A stretch of 28,078 nt of DNA from SIG636 sp045592105. GTDB taxonomy: Bacteria > Bacillota > Clostridia > Oscillospirales > CAG-382. The notes below the pieces were generated by a model, which saw only the letters and a program-made list of their open reading frames with translations, had not been told where the DNA came from and did no database searches. Positions within the stretch are counted from its first letter, which is position 1. The number at the start of each line of letters is the position of its first letter. Positions 1-7,083 of this stretch are shown here, in pieces. Made by a program: the position numbers and the translations under genes. The stretch lies in assembly GCA_045592105.1 (NCBI GenBank), contig JAZNUB010000017.1, forward strand, positions 1 through 28,078, written 5' to 3'.

Positions 1-2
1 GT

Positions 3-176
3 CGCATGCGCGGAATTGAAAAAGTTTCCGAGCAATGCCTGCTTACCGCTGCGGTGCAGAACATGAAAAAGATTGCATCCATCCTCTGGAAGAGGAGCTT
101 GCTTTTCTTATCTGCTAAATTTGAAATCCTTTTATTTATGACACAAACCCGCCTCGAAAGACGGGTTTGTCAGTAA
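3..176 (+). pseudogene. C-terminal end of an IS transposase (probably IS1182-type), 5' part outside the window
   Basis: The frame is open from the window edge to the TAA at 174-176, giving about 57 residues. The stretch around RGIEKVSEQCLLTAAVQNMKK resembles the conserved C-terminal end of DDE transposases of the IS1182 group, where an Arg-Gly-x-x-Lys/Gln-Val segment is followed by a helix with Ala-x-Asn-x-Lys-Lys. The last 30 residues or so (hydrophobic, then RLERRVCQ) run through the hairpin at 143-170 and are probably a non-native tail. Only this end is visible, so whether the element is intact cannot be judged. No terminal inverted repeat was recognised downstream. The family assignment is from remembered motifs, moderately sure. 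Confidence 0.55.
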
Positions 177-180
177 TCTG

Positions 181-205
181 AGACCGCCACGGCGGTCTTT
201 TTTTT
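181..205 (+). terminator. Rho-independent terminator after the transposase
   Basis: Perfect 8-bp stem (181-188 with 191-198, AGACCGCC/GGCGGTCT) with a 2-nt loop, running straight into a tract of T to 205. A second hairpin (143-151 with 162-170, ACAAACCCG/CGGGTTTGT) lies just upstream across the transposase stop. Together they insulate the GntR operon from transcription entering from the left. Confidence 0.85.
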
Positions 206-339
206 GCTATCGTTTTTCTTTGGCTTTTTGCCCACCTTTAGCAATACGCCAAGGTGAAAACAGCACCCTTTCAGGCTTATACCGTCTGTTACGCTCCATT
301 CCGAAAATATACACTCCTTTTTGTTTTTCTAAAAAACTA

Positions 340-368
340 TTGACAAAACAAAAAAAGAATTGTATCAT
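340..368 (+). promoter_or_regulatory. Promoter of the GntR-ABC operon
   Basis: TTGACA at 340-345 (consensus -35), 17-nt spacer, TATCAT at 363-368 (-10). It lies 34 bp before the GntR start codon and directly against a palindrome that could be the operator. Confidence 0.75.
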
Positions 369-388
369 TGTATTAGCACAGTAGTACA
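369..388. promoter_or_regulatory. Candidate operator for the GntR-family repressor
   Basis: Imperfect palindrome TGTATTA-N6-TAGTACA (6 of 7 positions symmetric), starting one base after the -10 element and ending just before the ribosome binding site. Its place over the transcription start fits autorepression, which is the known behaviour of YtrA-type regulators. Binding by the downstream protein is inferred. Confidence 0.5.
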
Positions 389-401
389 AGGAGGCGAAAG
401 T

Positions 402-764
402 ATGGCGTGGACCTTTTCGGCAGACAAGGCCGTGTATCTGCAAATTGCTGATAGAATAAAGAAGCGCGTTTTATCGGGCGAGTACCCACCGGGCGCGCAG
501 ATAATGACCGTGCGCCAGCTTGCAATGGAGGCGGCGGTAAACCCAAACACGGTACAGCATGCGTTTACAGAGCTTGAAAGCGAGGGGATTATTATATCCA
601 AAGGAACACTTGGGCGTTTTGTAACGGACGACCAACAAGCGGTTGAAGCTTGCCGCACGCGGATGGCGGAGCAGATAGTTAAAGACTTCGTGCATGATAT
701 ACGCCAGCTATCCATTACAACGGAGCAAGCGCTTGAAATGATAAAAAAGGAGGAAACGCTATGA
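402..764 (+). CDS. GntR-family transcriptional regulator, YtrA subfamily
   Basis: 120 residues, the short length typical of YtrA-type GntR proteins, which have a winged helix-turn-helix and only a short helical C-terminal dimerisation tail. The N-terminal FSADKAVYLQIADRIKKRV and the later PPGAQIMTVRQLA and NPNTVQHAFTELESEGII segments (residues about 30-65) match the family's DNA-binding domain. The ATG at 402 is chosen because AAGGAGG lies 7-12 bases upstream; the frame is also open further upstream but without a ribosome site. The stop overlaps the start of the ABC ATPase by 4 bp, so the two are translationally coupled. It probably represses its own operon in response to cell-envelope stress or an antibiotic-like ligand. 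The ligand is not inferable from sequence. Confidence 0.9.
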   Translation: MAWTFSADKAVYLQIADRIKKRVLSGEYPPGAQIMTVRQLAMEAAVNPNTVQHAFTELESEGIIISKGTLGRFVTDDQQAVEACRTRMAEQIVKDFVHDIRQLSITTEQALEMIKKEETL

Positions 765-1462
765 ACGTTCTTGAATGTAAGAACCTTTCAAAATCCTATA
801 AAAAGAATACTCCTGTTTTAAACGGCTTAAATTTAGAGATACCCGCAGGCAAGATAGTTGGGCTTTTAGGACCAAACGGTTGCGGTAAATCCACGCTTAT
901 AAAGCTTATAGCAGGCTTGCTTCAGCCCAACAGCGGAGAAATACGTGTTTGCGGGAACGAGGTTGGCGAAGAAAGCAAGGCGCTTATCTCCTACCTGCCG
1001 GAGCGCACCTATTTTAACGCAGGTATGAGGGTTAGCGAGCTTATCCGCTACTTTGGCGATTTTTACAAGGATTTTGACGAAAAGCGCGCCTACACCCTTT
1101 TGGCAGACCTTTCCATAGACCCAAGCGCAAAGCTAAAAACGCTTTCCAAGGGCACTAAAGAGAAGGTACAGTTGGTTTTGGTAATGTCGCGCAGTTCAAA
1201 GCTTTACCTGCTGGACGAGCCGATAGCAGGCGTTGACCCTGCGGCAAGAGAATATATCCTTAGCACCATAGTAAGCAACTACAACCCCGAAGCTTCCATT
1301 ATTATAACAACGCATCTTATAACGGATGTGGAGCAGGTTTTGGACGATTTTGTTTTCCTTGGTTTTGGCGGCAAGATACTTATGCACGGCAACGCCGAGG
1401 AAGCACGCAATCTACACGGTAACTCTTTGGATAAGCTGTTTAAGGAGGTGTTTAGATGTTAG
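761..1462 (+). CDS. ABC transporter ATP-binding protein (YtrB-like)
   Basis: 233 residues. Walker A GPNGCGKST at 37-45, Walker B LYLLDEP at 148-154, D-loop GVDP, and switch histidine in TTHL (His185). The signature motif is LSKGTKEKV (from 128) instead of LSGGQ. This degenerate form is common in the ATPases that partner GntR regulators of the YtrA type. It is cytoplasmic and powers the permease encoded next. Its start overlaps the regulator stop and its end overlaps the permease start, giving a clear three-gene operon. Transported substrate unknown. Confidence 0.92.
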   Translation: MNVLECKNLSKSYKKNTPVLNGLNLEIPAGKIVGLLGPNGCGKSTLIKLIAGLLQPNSGEIRVCGNEVGEESKALISYLPERTYFNAGMRVSELIRYFGDFYKDFDEKRAYTLLADLSIDPSAKLKTLSKGTKEKVQLVLVMSRSSKLYLLDEPIAGVDPAAREYILSTIVSNYNPEASIIITTHLITDVEQVLDDFVFLGFGGKILMHGNAEEARNLHGNSLDKLFKEVFRC

Positions 1463-2268
1463 GCAAGCTGTTAAAATACGATTTGAAATACATTTACAGA
1501 TATTGGTGGATAGGCGCGCTTACAACGATTGCGCTTTCCTTTGTCGGCGGCTTTTGCATTAAAATAGGCACGGTGGAAGAAGAGCCTGCTTTCCCCGTTG
1601 TTATGATGTTTTTCTTGATGATGTTTCTTATCATCTTCGCAATCAGCTCTTTTGCTTTATTAACCTCTATAATTATATTCGTAAGGTTTTACAAGAACTT
1701 CTTTTCGGACGAAGGATATCTAACCTTTACCCTTCCCATAAAAAAAGGCACTTTGCTTAATTCCAAGCTTATAGCAGGCACGCTGGCACAGCTTTCGTCC
1801 ACAGCGGTGATAATCACAAACATTTTTATTATGCTTGCCATCGGTATAGGTGCCGATTTTTGGTCGGGTGCAAGCAAAGGCATAGCAGAGCTTTGGAACA
1901 GCCTTGGCGTATACCTGCTTATCTATTTGGCAGAGATTATTGCAGGCGTTGTGCTTGCCTACGTTTTTTCCACGCTGTTTACCTACGTTTGCATAACCAT
2001 TGCCTCCATAATAACGAAGAAGGCAAGAGTTATAACCGCGATAGGTATATACTACGGCACGAACACCGTTTTAAGCTACGTTTTGCAAATATTCTATTTC
2101 TTTGGGATATCCAGCTTTATGTCTTGGTCCTTTTCCCTCTCCGCTAACGCCTTGAAGCCGTTTTTGGTGCTGTGCGGGCTTGCGCTGATTTTGTTTATAG
2201 CAGTTTTCTGCGGTGTTTTATACGTTATCCAGTACCGTATGCTGGACCGCAAGCTTAATCTGGCATAA
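1456..2268 (+). CDS. ABC transporter permease
   Basis: 270 residues and strongly hydrophobic. About six membrane segments are visible, including a first one near residues 15-35, a second around 48-75, a third around 105-130, a pair at about 145-180, and a last one near 235-258. A ribosome site AAGGAGG sits inside the end of the ATPase gene and the ATG at 1456 overlaps its stop. It has no recognisable substrate-binding domain. It is the membrane partner of the upstream ATPase, in the ABC-2-like permease style seen in YtrA-controlled operons. Confidence 0.85.
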   Translation: MLGKLLKYDLKYIYRYWWIGALTTIALSFVGGFCIKIGTVEEEPAFPVVMMFFLMMFLIIFAISSFALLTSIIIFVRFYKNFFSDEGYLTFTLPIKKGTLLNSKLIAGTLAQLSSTAVIITNIFIMLAIGIGADFWSGASKGIAELWNSLGVYLLIYLAEIIAGVVLAYVFSTLFTYVCITIASIITKKARVITAIGIYYGTNTVLSYVLQIFYFFGISSFMSWSFSLSANALKPFLVLCGLALILFIAVFCGVLYVIQYRMLDRKLNLA

Positions 2269-2282
2269 GGAGGACGGTGAAT

Positions 2283-3209
2283 ATGAAAAGAACGCTAACA
2301 ATTATTTTAACCGCTATCTTACTTCTTTCGTTTTTGCCCGTTTTAGGCGTTTATGCCGATGAGAAGGAAAACAGCTTGTCCGAGGATTTGAAAACGCTTT
2401 ATATCAACGGCGAAAGCTATACCCGTGCGGACACCACTTTGGTTTACACAGACTACGAGCTGATTGAAGGTATGCAACTTGCATTACCCGAAAAACTTAA
2501 GGGTGAAATATCTCACTACACGGTATATGCAGACGAAACGGAGTTTTCCTACAGCGTTAATATCACATATAAAGACGGCGCGTATTTGCACGCTTCCTAT
2601 ATACTTTCTGATTGTATTGACGAGTTAAGCGCCATAGCTAAAGGCAACGGCGGCAGCTATTATATCGATTTTGAATACCCCAACGGTAACACGGTGAACA
2701 CCGAAAGAGCGTTGCTTTTAGGGGAGAAAACGGAGCTTGATGCAAACGAGCTTTTTGATGACGGTGTGGAATACACCGTTGCCGTAACAAGCAACAGCGA
2801 ACGCTTTACATACAAAAAAGGCGTTTTATACAGCTATAACGATGAATTCTATTTCATAGATTTTGAAGAGATAGAGCTAAAGGCAGGCGACAGCTTCAAC
2901 ATTTTCGATTACGAAACGCTGACCGCGTGGAGGATAACCGACAAAGAGCTTATAGAGAAGTTTAAAAAAGCAGAAAACAAAAATTACGGCTCCTTCTTTG
3001 GGGTTTCGGAGGACGAAAACCTTGTTACCACGGTTGCCGCTGTGTTTTTCATTATCGTTTTCTGCGTTGTTCCCTTCGCTATCCTTATAGCCGCCATCAT
3101 CTTGGCAATACGCAGCAGAAACAAATACAGAAAAATGTTTACCACTATCGGTATATTGTGCGCATCAGAGCTTATACTGTTTGCGATTATATGCTGTATC
3201 CTTTTATAG
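2283..3209 (+). CDS. Secreted/membrane-anchored protein of unknown function, last gene of the ABC operon
   Basis: 308 residues from the ATG at 2283. The frame also opens with a GTG at 2277, but the AGGAGG at 2268-2273 is 9 nt from the ATG and only 3 nt from the GTG. A clear signal peptide (KRTLTIILTAILLLSFLPVLGVYADE) is followed by a mostly polar extracellular part of about 220 residues rich in Tyr, Glu and Asp. Two hydrophobic segments near the C-terminus (about 240-268 and 282-306) flank a short basic loop. No family is recognised. Its position 14 bp after the permease suggests it senses or assists the transporter at the outer face. Confidence 0.8.
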   Translation: MKRTLTIILTAILLLSFLPVLGVYADEKENSLSEDLKTLYINGESYTRADTTLVYTDYELIEGMQLALPEKLKGEISHYTVYADETEFSYSVNITYKDGAYLHASYILSDCIDELSAIAKGNGGSYYIDFEYPNGNTVNTERALLLGEKTELDANELFDDGVEYTVAVTSNSERFTYKKGVLYSYNDEFYFIDFEEIELKAGDSFNIFDYETLTAWRITDKELIEKFKKAENKNYGSFFGVSEDENLVTTVAAVFFIIVFCVVPFAILIAAIILAIRSRNKYRKMFTTIGILCASELILFAIICCILL

Positions 3210-3290
3210 GTGGTATTATACTAAGAACCGTTTCGTTTTTGCCGGCTCTTTCGCTGCTCTGCAAGCATCAAAAGCACCGAATTTTTAAGC

Positions 3291-3887
3291 TTATTCCACG
3301 CAAGCTTTAAGCGTATCTATCAACACCTTATAGTTGTCAACAGACAATATTGATGCTTCCAAGAGCTCATCTTTATCCACGTTCCCCCAATTCAGGTTGT
3401 ATCCCATACGCTTTGCCATAAGGCGAACGAATTCACGAATAGAACGCCCGTTACCCTCTCTGAAGGGGTGGATAACGTTTAGCTCTGTCATTACATATGC
3501 TAAATTATCAAAAACCTTTTCTTCGTCAGTTTCCCTAAGCATATTTTTCTCTCTTATTTTAGCAAACAGCTTGTTAAGCTCTCTGTCAATTAAATTCGGC
3601 GGATAAAACATTGTGTCCGCTTTGCTTATTTGCTCTTGTCTGATTTTTCCCGCAAATGGGTAAATATCCTCAAAAATAAACTTGTGTATATTCATAAGAT
3701 GAGCTTTTGAAAAATTCCCCTTAATCGGATTTTTCAAAAGCTCCATTTGTTTTATCAAGGTAATTTCTTCCTCCGCGGTTTTGAGAAGCTTATTATCTCT
3801 TATGTTTAATTTGTTTTTTAACACATTGCTATCGGGATAGCAATAAATTGATTGAGCGGTTGTATAAACATCGTATTTTGAAAACAT
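3291..3887 (-). CDS. fic: Fic-domain toxin (AMPylase/NMPylase)
   Basis: 198 residues. The Fic motif HPFREGNGR is complete at 140-148 with the following Arg151, so the catalytic His and the phosphate-binding loop are intact. The IYPFAGKIR segment (about 75-83) and the flap region DTMFYPP before it also fit the family. Fic enzymes transfer AMP, or another NMP, from a nucleotide onto a hydroxyl of a target protein. The toxin form needs a separate or built-in inhibitory helix, and none is seen at its own ends. The start lies 2 bp after the stop of the antitoxin gene, which carries the inhibitory motif. The gene is more AT-rich than its neighbours and sits in an opposite-strand island, which suggests acquisition. 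Confidence 0.93.
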   Translation of the reverse strand: MFSKYDVYTTAQSIYCYPDSNVLKNKLNIRDNKLLKTAEEEITLIKQMELLKNPIKGNFSKAHLMNIHKFIFEDIYPFAGKIRQEQISKADTMFYPPNLIDRELNKLFAKIREKNMLRETDEEKVFDNLAYVMTELNVIHPFREGNGRSIREFVRLMAKRMGYNLNWGNVDKDELLEASILSVDNYKVLIDTLKACVE

Positions 3888-3889
3888 GG

Positions 3890-4261
3890 CTACACCCTTT
3901 GCGTATATTTAAGCTTCAATTCTTCTATTACATCAGTATAGCTTGCTTTACCACTGTCAATTCTTTTAAGGTTTTTAATGCCTTGCTCGCTAACCGTCAT
4001 ATTTTCAACAGCAAACGTTCCTTTTAGATTTTTTAAATTGCCTTCAAAATCTTTAGACGACATATCCGTTTTATTTCTCCAATCTGTATATTTACCCGAT
4101 TTAATTCTGGCATCAGCGGGTTTCTCTGCATCTTTCGGCAGAAGCCAAGCACCTGCAATTTTCTTTGCTCCCACAATTCTGCCCTCGTTACACAATACGG
4201 CAATTCTTCTTGCAGAAACTCCCCACAACAAGCTTGCTTCTTTTATTGTTAGTATATCCAT
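3890..4261 (-). CDS. Fic antitoxin: helix-turn-helix domain joined to a VbhA-like inhibitory segment
   Basis: 123 residues. Residues about 3-42 (TIKEASLLWGVSARRI...GRIVGAKKIAGAWLLPKDAEKP) look like a small MerR/excisionase-type helix-turn-helix. Near the C-terminus TFAVENMTVS (82-91) fits the Fic-inhibitory motif [S/T]xxxE[G/N], with Thr82, Glu86 and Asn87. It is followed by a helical ...RIDSGKASYTDVIEELK stretch similar in layout to VbhA antitoxins. The motif Glu is known to block ATP gamma-phosphate positioning in the Fic active site. The frame is open further upstream to 4492, but the ATG at 4261 has a GAGGTG ribosome site and follows the promoter directly. One protein thus probably both inhibits the toxin and represses the operon. 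Confidence 0.82.
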   Translation of the reverse strand: MDILTIKEASLLWGVSARRIAVLCNEGRIVGAKKIAGAWLLPKDAEKPADARIKSGKYTDWRNKTDMSSKDFEGNLKNLKGTFAVENMTVSEQGIKNLKRIDSGKASYTDVIEELKLKYTQRV

Positions 4262-4272
4262 TTCAACACCTC

Positions 4273-4311
4273 GTATATCTATATAATATACCGAAAACAG
4301 AACAATGTCAA
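4273..4311 (-). promoter_or_regulatory. Promoter and overlapping inverted repeat of the Fic toxin-antitoxin operon
   Basis: Read on the minus strand: TTGACA (4311-4306), 17-nt spacer, TATTAT (4288-4283). An inverted repeat GTATAT-N7-ATATAC (4273-4291) covers the -10 region. This is the expected place for an operator bound by the antitoxin's helix-turn-helix domain. The promoter is well supported; the operator role is inferred. Confidence 0.65.
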
Positions 4312-4335
4312 TATTTTGATTGCGGTGTGGTTTTT

Positions 4336-4947
4336 TTACAGCTCCTTCGCTTTCCCCCACTTTATTTTTTGTATAAGGCTTATTATCTGCCCCGACAGCA
4401 CCACGGTTAGCAACGAATACACAAGGCGCGACAGCGGTATGTAGCTTATAGACAGAAGGATTACCGTTAGGTCTGTAAACAGGTATATCCACTTTATATC
4501 AAGCTTAATTAGCTTTGAAAAGCCCATAGCCAACGCATCGTCCCCACAGGCGGCACCATTCGCGCGCACGCATATACCAGCACCCACGCCTATAAACAAA
4601 GCACCAAGTATTGCCGCAAGCAACGGATACTCCGCTATCCTTGGATAAATGGGAGGAAACTGCTCTAAAACGGCGTATAGCCCCGAAAAGCCCAGCCCTG
4701 CAACAGCGGAATAAAACACAAATTTTTTACCCAAAACGCAAAAGCCAAATATATAGCAAGCGGCGTTCATTAGAAAGCCCGATACAGCAGGCGATATATC
4801 AAACCAATGCTGTAAAAGCAAGGTTGCGCCAAGCACTCCGCCCTCCGTAACGTCGGCAAGTGAATGTATATTATATAACCCAAAGGCTTGGATAAGGCTA
4901 CCAATCAGCAAAAGCGCCACGTTTACCGATATTTTTCTAAGCTTCAA
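4336..4947 (-). CDS. YitT-family membrane protein (DUF161), lacking the C-terminal cytoplasmic domain
   Basis: 203 residues with about five hydrophobic segments. It has the family's typical features: an N-terminal helix (NVALLLIGSLIQAFGLYNIH), the TEGGVLGATLLLQH loop, and a GAGICVRANGAACGDDALA segment near 125-140. Longer YitT proteins carry an extra C-terminal soluble domain of about 80 residues; here the protein ends at the last membrane helix, like the short form. Translation starts at TTG (4947-4945), supported by AAGGAG at 4962-4957, 9 nt upstream; no ATG is placed well. Function of the family is not established. Confidence 0.8.
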   Translation of the reverse strand: MKLRKISVNVALLLIGSLIQAFGLYNIHSLADVTEGGVLGATLLLQHWFDISPAVSGFLMNAACYIFGFCVLGKKFVFYSAVAGLGFSGLYAVLEQFPPIYPRIAEYPLLAAILGALFIGVGAGICVRANGAACGDDALAMGFSKLIKLDIKWIYLFTDLTVILLSISYIPLSRLVYSLLTVVLSGQIISLIQKIKWGKAKEL

Positions 4948-4980
4948 AGCAAAACGCTCCTTAACGTACAGTTTAAACAG

Positions 4981-5009
4981 ATTATACTACAAAAGCTTTT
5001 GCATTTCCA
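4981..5009 (-). promoter_or_regulatory. Promoter of the YitT gene
   Basis: On the minus strand TGGAAA (5009-5004), 17-nt spacer, TATAAT (4986-4981). It sits 34 bp before the TTG start and is back-to-back with the promoter of the EamA gene, the two -35 boxes being 8 bp apart. Confidence 0.65.
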
Positions 5010-5017
5010 CCTTAATC

Positions 5018-5046
5018 TTGAAATGCTTATAATTTTCTGCTATAAT
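5018..5046 (+). promoter_or_regulatory. Promoter of the EamA transporter gene
   Basis: TTGAAA at 5018-5023, 17-nt spacer, perfect TATAAT at 5041-5046. It is followed by AAAGGAG at 5062-5068 and the ATG at 5075. Confidence 0.8.
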
Positions 5047-5074
5047 CGCAATTACATTTTTAAAGGAGTGTGTA

Positions 5075-6037
5075 ATGTCAAAAGAAAAATCATCTAAAAA
5101 AAGGCTTTTGGGCGTTTTAATACTGCTTACAGCTTCTTTTATATGGGGCTCGTCCTTCGTGGCGCAAAGCGTTGGGATGGAGGATGTGGAGGCGTTTACC
5201 TTTTCGGGGGTACGCAGTATAATGGGTGCGCTTGTTTTACTGCCCGTTATCCTCATTAAGGACGGTATAGAGGGTAGGCGTATGAGTGCCGCGCTTAAAG
5301 CAGAACGCAAGGCAGAAACCAAAAGAAGCGTGCTTTACGGCTGTGTATTAGGCGTGTTTCTTTGTATTGCCACAAATTTTCAGCAGTTTGCGTTTTATTA
5401 TTCCACCTCCGGCAAGATAGCCTTTGTTACCGCTTTGTATATGTTTTTTGTACCGATTTTTGGGCTGTTTATGCGTAAAAGGCTGCCGTGGCTTACATGG
5501 CTAAGCGTTGCGTTGGGATTTTTGGGGCTGTTTATGCTTTGCGTAAACCCCGCAGAGCTTTCAAACGTGAATAAAGGGGACTTGCTTTCCGTTGCTTGCG
5601 CGTTCTTCTTTGCCTTTCATATATTGTTTATAGAGAAGTTTGCCCCTAAAGCAGACGGTATCAAGCTTTCATGCACGCAGTTTGCGGTTAGCGGCATTAT
5701 ATCCTGCGTGCTGATGCTTGTGTTTGAAACGCCAAGCATTGCCGAAATAAAAAACGCCGCCGTTCCGCTTATGTATTCAGGCATTATGAGCTGTGGCATA
5801 GCATACACCTTTCAGATTATTGGGCAAAAGCATACGGAGGCAACGGTTGCATCGCTTATTATGTGTATGGAATCAGTTTTTGGCGTAATTTGCGGTGCTT
5901 TGATACTGCAAGAGAGAATGAAGGGCAGAGAGATTGCAGGTTGCGTTATAATGTTTTGCGCCATCCTCCTTTCGCAAAGCTCGGATAAGCTTACGGCTAT
6001 GCTTAAAAAGCGGAAAGCAAAAAAGCTTAATAAATAG
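5075..6037 (+). CDS. DMT-superfamily (EamA) metabolite exporter
   Basis: 320 residues with ten hydrophobic segments in two repeats. The first repeat opens with LTASFIWGSSFVAQSVGMEDVEAFTFSGVRS, the usual start of EamA proteins (Trp-Gly-x-x-Phe, then a conserved Arg). The second begins near residue 165. It has a short basic N-terminus and a very Lys-rich C-terminal tail, cytoplasmic by the positive-inside rule. It probably exports a small metabolite such as an amino acid; the substrate cannot be told. It is a single-gene unit with its own promoter and terminator. Confidence 0.88.
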   Translation: MSKEKSSKKRLLGVLILLTASFIWGSSFVAQSVGMEDVEAFTFSGVRSIMGALVLLPVILIKDGIEGRRMSAALKAERKAETKRSVLYGCVLGVFLCIATNFQQFAFYYSTSGKIAFVTALYMFFVPIFGLFMRKRLPWLTWLSVALGFLGLFMLCVNPAELSNVNKGDLLSVACAFFFAFHILFIEKFAPKADGIKLSCTQFAVSGIISCVLMLVFETPSIAEIKNAAVPLMYSGIMSCGIAYTFQIIGQKHTEATVASLIMCMESVFGVICGALILQERMKGREIAGCVIMFCAILLSQSSDKLTAMLKKRKAKKLNK

Positions 6038-6040
6038 TAC

Positions 6041-6080
6041 GCAAAAAGCGGCAGGCTAAACAAGCCCGCCGCTTTCGTTG
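6041..6080. terminator. Bidirectional terminator between EamA and purC
   Basis: Stem AAAGCGGC/GCCGCTTT (6045-6052 with 6068-6075) continued inward by GGCT/AGCC (6054-6057 with 6063-6066). There is a T-rich tract to the right on the plus strand and AAAAA (T on the minus strand) to the left. It lies between two convergent genes and can serve both. Confidence 0.8.
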
Positions 6081-6098
6081 TATTTTTCTCTTTAAGTA

Positions 6099-6788
6099 TT
6101 AAAGCCCCATCTTTTCAAGAAGCATCTTTGCACAGTCTATCTGATTGGGGATGTTGCCGTTTTCATCACGAACACGCCAAATATCAGGTGTTATCTCGTC
6201 TGCAACGTACATCTTTCCGTTTTCGTCATAGCCTATCTCTATCTTGAAATCAATAAGAGTAAGCCCCATAGGTGCAAGCTCCTTCTTCAAAACCTCGCCA
6301 ACGCGAACGAGGATATCCAAAGCCTCGTCATACTGCCCTTCACCAAGCAAGCCCTTCATTATGCAAAGGCGTTCGCTTATAAGCGGGTCACCCTGTATAT
6401 CGTCCTTAAGCGTTACTTCGGAATACGGCGGGTCAAACACTATACCCTCCTCCAAGGTGAAGCGACGGCACATACTGCCTGCGGTAAAGTAACGAAGCAC
6501 AAATTCAAGCTTGGGAACGGTAAGCTTGCGAACCTGCATAAGCCCCTTATCAACGTCCGCCGTTATGTAGTGGGTGGGGATGCCGTTCTTTTCCATAAGC
6601 TCAAAGAAATACTTGGATATTGCAAGGCCTATTTTGCCCTTACCCTCAACGCTGCCGCCAACCGTGTTGGAGCCGGGGTCAAACACGCCGTTTTCACCCG
6701 TTGCGCTGTCCTTAAACAACAAGCTTACTATACCCTTTTCTTCGTCCAAAAGAACATCCTTGGTTTTGCCTGTGTAAAGTGTTTTCAT
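6099..6788 (-). CDS. purC: Phosphoribosylaminoimidazole-succinocarboxamide synthase (SAICAR synthetase)
   Basis: 229 residues, the standard bacterial size. PurC joins aspartate to CAIR using ATP in purine biosynthesis, in the cytoplasm. Visible features are the N-terminal YTGKTKDVL (family: Y-x-GK-[AT]-K), SLLFKDSATGENG (family FKD-x-x-TA), the VRKLTVPKLEFVLRYFTAGS strand (family: VR-R-Y-x-x-GS), and the ATP-site segment LIDFKIEIGYD...ADEITPDIWRVRD near the C-terminus (family LVDFKxEFG and LxDExxxDxxRxW). It stands alone rather than in a pur operon. Ribosome site AAAGGAG is 10 nt upstream of the ATG. Confidence 0.95.
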   Translation of the reverse strand: MKTLYTGKTKDVLLDEEKGIVSLLFKDSATGENGVFDPGSNTVGGSVEGKGKIGLAISKYFFELMEKNGIPTHYITADVDKGLMQVRKLTVPKLEFVLRYFTAGSMCRRFTLEEGIVFDPPYSEVTLKDDIQGDPLISERLCIMKGLLGEGQYDEALDILVRVGEVLKKELAPMGLTLIDFKIEIGYDENGKMYVADEITPDIWRVRDENGNIPNQIDCAKMLLEKMGL

Positions 6789-6866
6789 GCCTTTATCTCT
6801 CCTTTGATATGAATGAATAACAAAGCTGTTTCATATTTTTTATACATAAAACATACCCTCGCTTAC

Positions 6867-6895
6867 ATTATATACAACCCGAATTAATATTTCAA
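6867..6895 (-). promoter_or_regulatory. Promoter of purC
   Basis: On the minus strand TTGAAA (6895-6890), 17-nt spacer, TATAAT (6872-6867). The leader is about 70 nt, with no obvious purine riboswitch core. Confidence 0.75.
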
Positions 6896-6990
6896 TAACT
6901 ATCTTTTCATATTTTCTATTTTTTTGCGTTTTTTACAGAAAATGGCCGGGTATTTTGCATATATTATGTGTATTTTTTCGACCAAATATC

Positions 6991-7019
6991 TTGAAAAAGG
7001 ACACCTTGTGTGCTATACT
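6991..7019 (+). promoter_or_regulatory. Promoter of the acyl-activation operon
   Basis: TTGAAA at 6991-6996, 17-nt spacer, TATACT at 7014-7019 preceded by TGC (extended -10). It is the only clear promoter before the seven-gene run 7084-14036. It points away from the purC promoter. Confidence 0.8.
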
Positions 7020-7040
7020 GCATAGTGGTTATTATTGATT

Positions 7041-7060
7041 ATTATGCAAATTTGCAATAA
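7041..7060. promoter_or_regulatory. Palindrome in the leader of the acyl-activation operon
   Basis: Perfect 10-bp palindrome GCAAATTTGC (7046-7055) with AT-rich flanks that continue the symmetry apart from one base. It is about 20 nt downstream of the expected transcription start and 28 nt before the first ATG, a place where a repressor could block transcription. No regulator gene is adjacent. Role inferred only. Confidence 0.35.
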
Positions 7061-7083
7061 ATTGTTTTGGGCGGTTGCTTTTG

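Noticed and set aside
207..299. Minus-strand ORF of 30 basic residues (extendable to 78) before the GntR operon
   Set aside because: It overlaps the GntR promoter when extended. In the short form AAAGGAG is 14 nt from the ATG, no family is recognised, and it abuts the transposase terminator.
3222..3255. Hairpin AGAACCG/CGGCTCT between the ABC operon and the Fic gene
   Set aside because: Only seven pairs with one mismatch and no T-tract on either strand in the right place.
6789..7083. Purine riboswitch or similar RNA element in the purC leader
   Set aside because: The leader is about 70 nt, AT-rich and without a conserved three-stem core; only the two divergent promoters and the small palindrome are supported in this gap.
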